Below are positions 5,530-9,132 of a DNA stretch of 9,132 nucleotides, one piece after another. Position 1 is the stretch's first letter; each line of letters begins with the position of its first letter. The stretch spans positions 1 through 9,132 of the forward strand of contig JABDKK010000110.1 of the NCBI GenBank assembly GCA_013002265.1. Direction: 5' to 3'. Both the position numbers and the translations under genes were made by a program. Under the pieces are notes generated by a model. That model was not told the origin of the DNA and made no database searches. It saw only the letters and a list, made by a program, of their open reading frames with translations. Source of the stretch: Candidatus Nitrosopumilus sp. (lineage in GTDB: Archaea; Thermoproteota; Nitrososphaeria; Nitrososphaerales; Nitrosopumilaceae).

Positions 5530-6765
5530 ATGTTAAACAATTACAAGAATGCCCAGTATTTTTTAAATCAGGGATTGACAGCAGTTTACTATGATAATTT
5601 CAAAAAGGCCGTCTCAAAATTTAATAAAGCTATTTCTTTGGAACCTGATAATCTCACGGCGCAACTTCATAAGGGCACGGCATTATACAAAATGAAAAAT
5701 TTTCAAAATGCCCTGGATTGTTTTGATAATGTTTTATCTGCAGATCCAAAGAATCTTAATGCGTTGCATAATAAAGGTTTGACATTTGAAAAGTTAGGAG
5801 AATATGAAAAAGCTATATCTTGTTTTAAACAATCTCTTGAAATCGATTCGTCATATTATCATTCATTGACGTCGATGGGATTGTGTCTCAGTAAATTAGG
5901 TCGTAATCAAGAGGCTCTGAAAATAACTGAACAAGTTTTACTTGTAAATCCAAAAAACTCATCTGCCCTTTATAACATGAGTTTGATTCTAGGAAGACTG
6001 AATAGGAGTTCTGAATCTATATTTTACCTAAAAAAGGCAATTGATGAAGATTCTGAGCAGTCTAATACACTATATGAAAAAGGAAAGGATCTCACAGAGA
6101 AAGGCAAGCATGAGAGCGCCATAAAGTATTATACTCGTGCTATAGATGTTGATAAAAAAAATACTCGAGCGCTGGTAGCTAAAGGTTGGACCTTGGATTT
6201 TGCAGGATTTTCAAATAAGGACATATGTAAATTTTATGACCGTGCTCTAGAGGTTGATCCAAAATGTACTGATGCTCTGATGAACAAAGGATTGTTGTTT
6301 GACAGGACAGGTTTATACAAAAGGGCCATAGAGTGTTTTGATAAAATTTTAGAATATGATTCAAACAATGTCAAAGCACTTTACAGTAAAGGCATCTCCT
6401 TATTTTCATTGAAAAAATTTGGGGAGGCGCGATTTTACTGTGAGCGTGCATTAGAGATTGATCCAAAAAATATTAATGCGTTATGTAGTATGGTATGGTT
6501 TCTGGAACACTCAAAAAAATATTGTGAGGCGCTTGTGTATTGTGATAGAGCATTAGCAGTAAATCCGCATTATGTATATGCTATCAGTTACAAGGGAAAG
6601 ATCCTGTTGTCGCTAAAAGAATATGAGGAATCTATTAAATGGTATGACAAGGCAATAGATCTTGATCCTGACAATCAAACTGCAATTTATCACAGAAATA
6701 AAGCAGAGGTTGAAATTGCAAATATGAAAAAGGAGTCAGTTCTGAAAAAACTTTTAAAATTGTGA
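5530..6765 (+). CDS. Tetratricopeptide-repeat protein, eleven repeats
   Basis: A 411-residue protein built almost wholly of 34-residue TPR units, from about residue 9 to 383. Typical units read ALYKMKNFQNALDCFDNVL, then SADPKN, and AISYKGKILLSLKEYEESIK, then WYDKAIDLDPDN. The turn between units is usually (D/N)P. A lysine-rich tail (MKKESVLKKLLKL) ends it. There is no signal peptide, membrane helix or catalytic domain, so this should be a cytosolic protein-interaction scaffold. The partner is unknown. It starts at ATG, with no better candidate upstream. It is divergent from the ureohydrolase operon and shares the intergenic control region, which hints at joint regulation, but TPR proteins are common in archaea and a role in the same pathway is only a guess. 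Confidence 0.92.
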   Translation: MLNNYKNAQYFLNQGLTAVYYDNFKKAVSKFNKAISLEPDNLTAQLHKGTALYKMKNFQNALDCFDNVLSADPKNLNALHNKGLTFEKLGEYEKAISCFKQSLEIDSSYYHSLTSMGLCLSKLGRNQEALKITEQVLLVNPKNSSALYNMSLILGRLNRSSESIFYLKKAIDEDSEQSNTLYEKGKDLTEKGKHESAIKYYTRAIDVDKKNTRALVAKGWTLDFAGFSNKDICKFYDRALEVDPKCTDALMNKGLLFDRTGLYKRAIECFDKILEYDSNNVKALYSKGISLFSLKKFGEARFYCERALEIDPKNINALCSMVWFLEHSKKYCEALVYCDRALAVNPHYVYAISYKGKILLSLKEYEESIKWYDKAIDLDPDNQTAIYHRNKAEVEIANMKKESVLKKLLKL

Positions 6766-6774
6766 TATTTGTCA

Positions 6775-6781
6775 TTTTTTT
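6775..6781 (+). terminator. T-run terminator after the TPR gene
   Basis: Seven consecutive T about 10 nt after the TPR stop codon, with no stem-loop. It precedes the separate TATA-like box of the next gene (CAATATTTTTATATTTG, 6801-6817), which is consistent with an independent transcript there. Confidence 0.4.
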
Positions 6782-6833
6782 AATAAAATTTAAAACTATA
6801 CAATATTTTTATATTTGTCATGTATCTATTATC

Positions 6834-7088
6834 ATGATGCAAAAAGTTAGCACAGCAGAAGACATAGAAAGAGAATCTAAAAGAGTAATCAATGCATTGT
6901 ATGGAAATGTAAACGATTTTAGAATCAATGAGACATTTCCGATTCCAGAGAAAGGACCTAGAGAAGCATGGGATATTCAAGTAAATTTTATGCTTGATGC
7001 TTTGAAATACACAGTAGACATAGAGATGCAGGAAAAAGATGGCCAAGTCACCAATGCACGATTAATTGACACCATGACCCCTCTATGA
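6834..7088 (+). CDS. Small alpha/beta protein, unknown function
   Basis: An 84-residue acidic protein (MMQKVSTAEDIERESKRVI...). A longer reading from 6762 is possible, but it would place a Phe/Ile-rich stretch across the promoter. The ATG pair at 6834/6837 sits about 25-30 nt after a TATA-like AATATTTTTATATTTG (6802-6817), which fits a leaderless start. The N-terminal half is helical (IERESKRVINALYG). The C-terminal half alternates hydrophobic and charged residues in two or three strands (WDIQVNF, KYTVDIEMQ, QVTNARLID), a pattern like small PepSY or GvpO-type domains, without a firm match. No cysteines, signal or membrane segment. It converges with the gene at 7106-7627, and a T-run follows its stop directly. 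Confidence 0.7.
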   Translation: MMQKVSTAEDIERESKRVINALYGNVNDFRINETFPIPEKGPREAWDIQVNFMLDALKYTVDIEMQEKDGQVTNARLIDTMTPL

Positions 7089-7095
7089 TTTTTTT
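7089..7095 (+). terminator. T-run terminator after the small alpha/beta gene
   Basis: Seven T begin at the base after the TGA stop. They lie in the 17-nt gap between two converging genes, where a termination signal is expected. Confidence 0.45.
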
Positions 7096-7105
7096 ATATT
7101 TCAAC

Positions 7106-7627
7106 TTACATTGTTAATATTTTTTTTACATTATTCATCTTTTCAAATAAATTATTGATGTATCTATCTGCAAATTGTTCAAAGCTTAATTTATCTTCAA
7201 AATTACCATAATTCATAGTATGTTTCTGATATTCTTTTTTAAGCCATTCAAAATCAGATTCTTTTAGATTGACGGCATGTGTTTGACTGTTAAATTTTGA
7301 TTCAAGCATATTGATTATAAAATAACTCACAAATTTTGTAAAACATTTTACTCTGTATTTTTGTTCGTATTCTTCACCCAGGTATTCATAGTTTGTTTCA
7401 AACCACTGATTAACATCATCTCTAATTGTTATGGTGTTATAGTTACCAGACAGATCCAATCTGATGTTGTGAGATTCTACAGAGTAATACCCTTTCTTGA
7501 TTTCATTCATCATAATGATTAATGTGCTTGGTAGAAACATTCCTGGATAGTTTTTATCAGTTGTTTCTTGCAATTTGGTTAAAATTGCAGGCTTCAATCC
7601 AATGCTAGCATATCCTTTTCCAGGCAA
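7106..7627 (-). CDS. Putative tandem ribbon-helix-helix protein
   Basis: A 173-residue soluble protein. Residues 3-45 (GKGYASIGLKPAILTKLQET, then TDKNYPGMFLPSTLIIMMNE) give a strand, a helix and a second helix, the order seen in ribbon-helix-helix DNA-binding domains. I recall similar GY.S.GLK...PS.LI.MMNEIK sequences in proteins of this phylum. A second unit at about 62-108 repeats the order: NTITIRDD as the strand, DVNQWFETNYEYLG as a helix, and FTKFVSYFIINMLESK as a helix. A charged helical C-terminal region follows (SDFEWLKKEYQKH...). Two such units in one chain could form a pseudo-dimer. A role as transcription regulator is inferred from fold pattern only. The start is TTG at 7627, about 28 nt after a TATA-like AATATAAACA. 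It may precede or be independent of the small gene at 7682-7846. Confidence 0.7.
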   Translation of the reverse strand: MPGKGYASIGLKPAILTKLQETTDKNYPGMFLPSTLIIMMNEIKKGYYSVESHNIRLDLSGNYNTITIRDDVNQWFETNYEYLGEEYEQKYRVKCFTKFVSYFIINMLESKFNSQTHAVNLKESDFEWLKKEYQKHTMNYGNFEDKLSFEQFADRYINNLFEKMNNVKKILTM

Positions 7628-7681
7628 TAAGTAATGAACTAATTTAATGTTTATATTATTTTAGGTTCAATTGTTTTAAAA

Positions 7682-7846
7682 TTATTTTCTCTTGATTTCT
7701 TTTATCAACCTAATCAATACCCAAAATGATCCCATTGCTATGATCCCAATACCTAGACCTGTGGAAAATGTATTAGATGATCCTGACTGACTCAAACCAA
7801 CTCCCAGAATAATTAAAATAACTGCAAAAGCGTATTGCTTGTCCAC
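7682..7846 (-). CDS. Small two-helix membrane protein, unknown function
   Basis: Taken from GTG at 7846 (MDKQYAFAVILIILGVGLSQ) it has 54 residues. Helix 1 is at about 5-20, a Ser/Gly/Asn turn (SGSSNTFSTG) follows, and helix 2 is at about 29-45 (LGIGIIAMGSFWVLIRL). The C-terminal tail is KEIKRK. The basic tail and charged N-terminus suggest both ends are cytosolic. An upstream ATG at 7909 in the same frame would add 21 polar, Cys/Asn/Lys-rich residues of non-coding character. The GTG was preferred because a TATA-like AAATTTAATTT lies about 30-40 nt before it. No family is recognised. The gene at 7106-7627 follows on the same strand after about 55 nt, with its own TATA-like box. Confidence 0.6.
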   Translation of the reverse strand: MDKQYAFAVILIILGVGLSQSGSSNTFSTGLGIGIIAMGSFWVLIRLIKEIKRK

Positions 7847-7909
7847 ATTACATTTAAAAAAATCAACGTAATAAGATTTTGAATTACAAATTAAATTTTG
7901 CAGAAACAA

Positions 7910-8112
7910 AGCAAATGCGCATTCTCAAATTTGCAATAAAAATTATGAATATTATTGAGATCTAAAATAACGAATTAATTTAAAAAAATTGAATGGACTG
8001 TAGTATTACATTTTGTTTATATTAAAATAATTTCAGTGGATTTTTTGTCTGCGTAAAATTTGTATAATTTATTAATTTTTAATGTATTATACTTATGAAT
8101 TTCATTTTAAAA
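7910..8112. other. AT-rich intergenic stretch
   Basis: Divergent promoter region between the small membrane-protein gene and the symporter. No open frame of note, tRNA-like fold or long repeat was found. The base composition is strongly A+T-rich compared with the symporter gene that follows. Confidence 0.5.
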
Positions 8113-8148
8113 AACGTATTTTACCTGAAAAATTGAATATTTATATAA
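8113..8148 (+). promoter_or_regulatory. Shared element variant, copy F, with TATA box (symporter)
   Basis: AACGTATTTTAC at 8113-8124 differs from the exact copies at one position. The TATA-like TATTTATATAA begins at 8138. The gap between element and TATA box is about eight bases longer than in copies C and D. The GTG at 8172 and the ATG at 8178 lie 34 and 40 nt after the start of the TATA box. Confidence 0.5.
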
Positions 8149-8177
8149 TTTTTTTGATGTAAATTGTTACTGTGGAA

Positions 8178-9132
8178 ATGGATGGTTTTGGCATCGCAGT
8201 TGCGGCTTTCATAATCATTACACTTGCTGTTGGAGTATTTGCGGGTAAGCTAGTCAAAAACAGCGGAAAGAGACTGATTGTTGCAGGAAAAAGCTTGCCT
8301 TTGGCAATGGTAGGAACAATGCTTGCTGCTCAAGCGGTTGACGGAAATTCATCATTAGGTAATGTTTCACTTGTTTTTGAATTTGGATTTTGGGCAGGTG
8401 CAGTAATTCCAATTGGTCTTGGTCTCTGTCTGTTGGTCACATCTGCATTCTATGCTAAACCGCTAAACAAAATGGCCATGATCACATTGCCAGATTTTTA
8501 TTTTAGACGATACGGAAATGGGGCAGAAGGGCTTTCGGGCATTCTCATGATCATCAGTTTTCTAGTTCTCGTTGCAGGTAATTTAGCTGCTAGTGGATTT
8601 ATTTTGGAAGTTGTCTTTGGCATTGACTATTTCTGGGGCATATCAATTTCTGCCTTAGTGATTGTGGCATATACAATTGCTGGCGGACTGTTTGCATCAG
8701 CTTACACAAACTTGTTTCAGGTTTATCTTGCGATAGGTTCTTTCTGGGCAGGATTTCTTTTCTTTTACGGAAACTTTGCCGATGTACCATGGGATGTCAT
8801 TTATAACAACGCCCCTCCAGAATTCATGGATCTCTCCGGACTATATGACATTGCAAATGGTGCGTTGATCAATTGGGGTGCCATTCTTGCACTTGGATTG
8901 GGGGACATAGTTGCACTTGATTTTATGGAAAGAGTATTTTCTGCCAGAAGCCCAAAAACTGCCCAGAAAGGAGCCCTAATGGGCGGGGCACTCACAATTT
9001 TCACAGTAGTCCCAACAATTATGTTGGGCATTGTGGCATTTTATTATTTGCCTGGAGATATAGATCCTTCTTTGGCATTGCCTATTCTATCCACTGAATT
9101 TATGCCATTTGCAATAGGTGCAGCTATACTGG
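8178..9132 (+). CDS. Sodium:solute symporter (SSS family), 3' end outside window
   Basis: The first 318 residues of a polytopic secondary transporter, open to the window edge; SSS proteins usually have 450-600 residues. The start follows the family layout: helix 1 (FGIAVAAFIIITLAVGVFAG), then the GKSLPLAMVGTMLAAQAVDG segment with the broken first core helix, then alternating helices. GGLFASAYTNLFQVYLAIG matches the SSS signature region, but Asn stands where the common form has Asp (TD..Q). A GLGDIVALDFMERVFSARSPKTAQKGA segment (about residues 236-262) resembles the QR..AAK..K.A. motif that follows helix 7 in this family. Substrates of SSS proteins range over proline, urea, carboxylates and others, and cannot be fixed here. 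ATG 8178 is preferred; GTG 8172 would add two residues. Its promoter carries the shared element, which links it to the permease and ureohydrolase genes. Confidence 0.9.
   Translation, partial: MDGFGIAVAAFIIITLAVGVFAGKLVKNSGKRLIVAGKSLPLAMVGTMLAAQAVDGNSSLGNVSLVFEFGFWAGAVIPIGLGLCLLVTSAFYAKPLNKMAMITLPDFYFRRYGNGAEGLSGILMIISFLVLVAGNLAASGFILEVVFGIDYFWGISISALVIVAYTIAGGLFASAYTNLFQVYLAIGSFWAGFLFFYGNFADVPWDVIYNNAPPEFMDLSGLYDIANGALINWGAILALGLGDIVALDFMERVFSARSPKTAQKGALMGGALTIFTVVPTIMLGIVAFYYLPGDIDPSLALPILSTEFMPFAIGAAIL

Noticed and set aside
939..8124. Repeated element as a CRISPR array or transposon end.
   Set aside because: Copies are kilobases apart, lie in both orientations before genes, and are not linked to spacers, transposase genes or target duplications.

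Overview
The window looks like chromosomal DNA of an ammonia-oxidising archaeon (Nitrososphaerota, most likely the low-GC Nitrosopumilales). The evidence is an AT-rich composition, TATA-like boxes placed about 25-35 nt before starts (leaderless or near-leaderless transcripts), frequent TTG/GTG starts, a remnant of a small multi-cysteine zinc-finger family that I associate with this phylum, and a family mix of NicO/UreH permease, UspA, ureohydrolase and SSS symporter. The lineage is an inference; no rRNA or amo gene is present.

Layout. 1-122: nothing firm. 123-890 (-): a NicO/UreH-type nickel/cobalt permease whose first membrane helix is encoded upstream of the only usable start codon. 1143-1391 (+): a possible small zinc-ribbon ORF. 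1418-1659 (-): a zinc-finger gene with a one-base frameshift. 1660-2618: gene-poor. 2619-2855 (+): a small membrane protein. 3023-3445 (+): UspA. 3491-3852 (-): decayed second NicO/UreH permease. 3865-4260 (-): a stand-alone urease-gamma-like protein. 4260-5384 (-): an agmatinase/guanidine-hydrolase-like ureohydrolase, overlapping the previous gene by one base. 5530-6765 (+): an 11-repeat TPR protein. 6834-7088 (+): a small unknown protein. 7106-7627 (-): a protein that reads as two ribbon-helix-helix-like units. 7682-7846 (-): a two-helix membrane peptide. 8178 to the end (+): a sodium:solute symporter cut by the window edge.

Two things stand out. The first is the minus-strand cluster ureohydrolase / urease-gamma-like protein / nickel-permease remnant. 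Nickel-dependent guanidine hydrolases of the ureohydrolase fold are known, and urease is a nickel enzyme, so this arrangement suggests a nickel-dependent ureohydrolase with a urease-derived partner, possibly acting on guanidine to supply urea and ammonia. The substrate is not shown by the sequence.

The second is a 12-bp element, AACGTACTTTAC. It occurs four times exactly and twice as close variants, each time 35-55 nt before a gene start and just upstream of a TATA-like box. It precedes the nickel permease, the small membrane protein, UspA, the ureohydrolase operon, the TPR gene and the SSS symporter. If it is not a general promoter feature of this genome, it defines a local regulon joining nickel uptake, the ureohydrolase and a solute importer.
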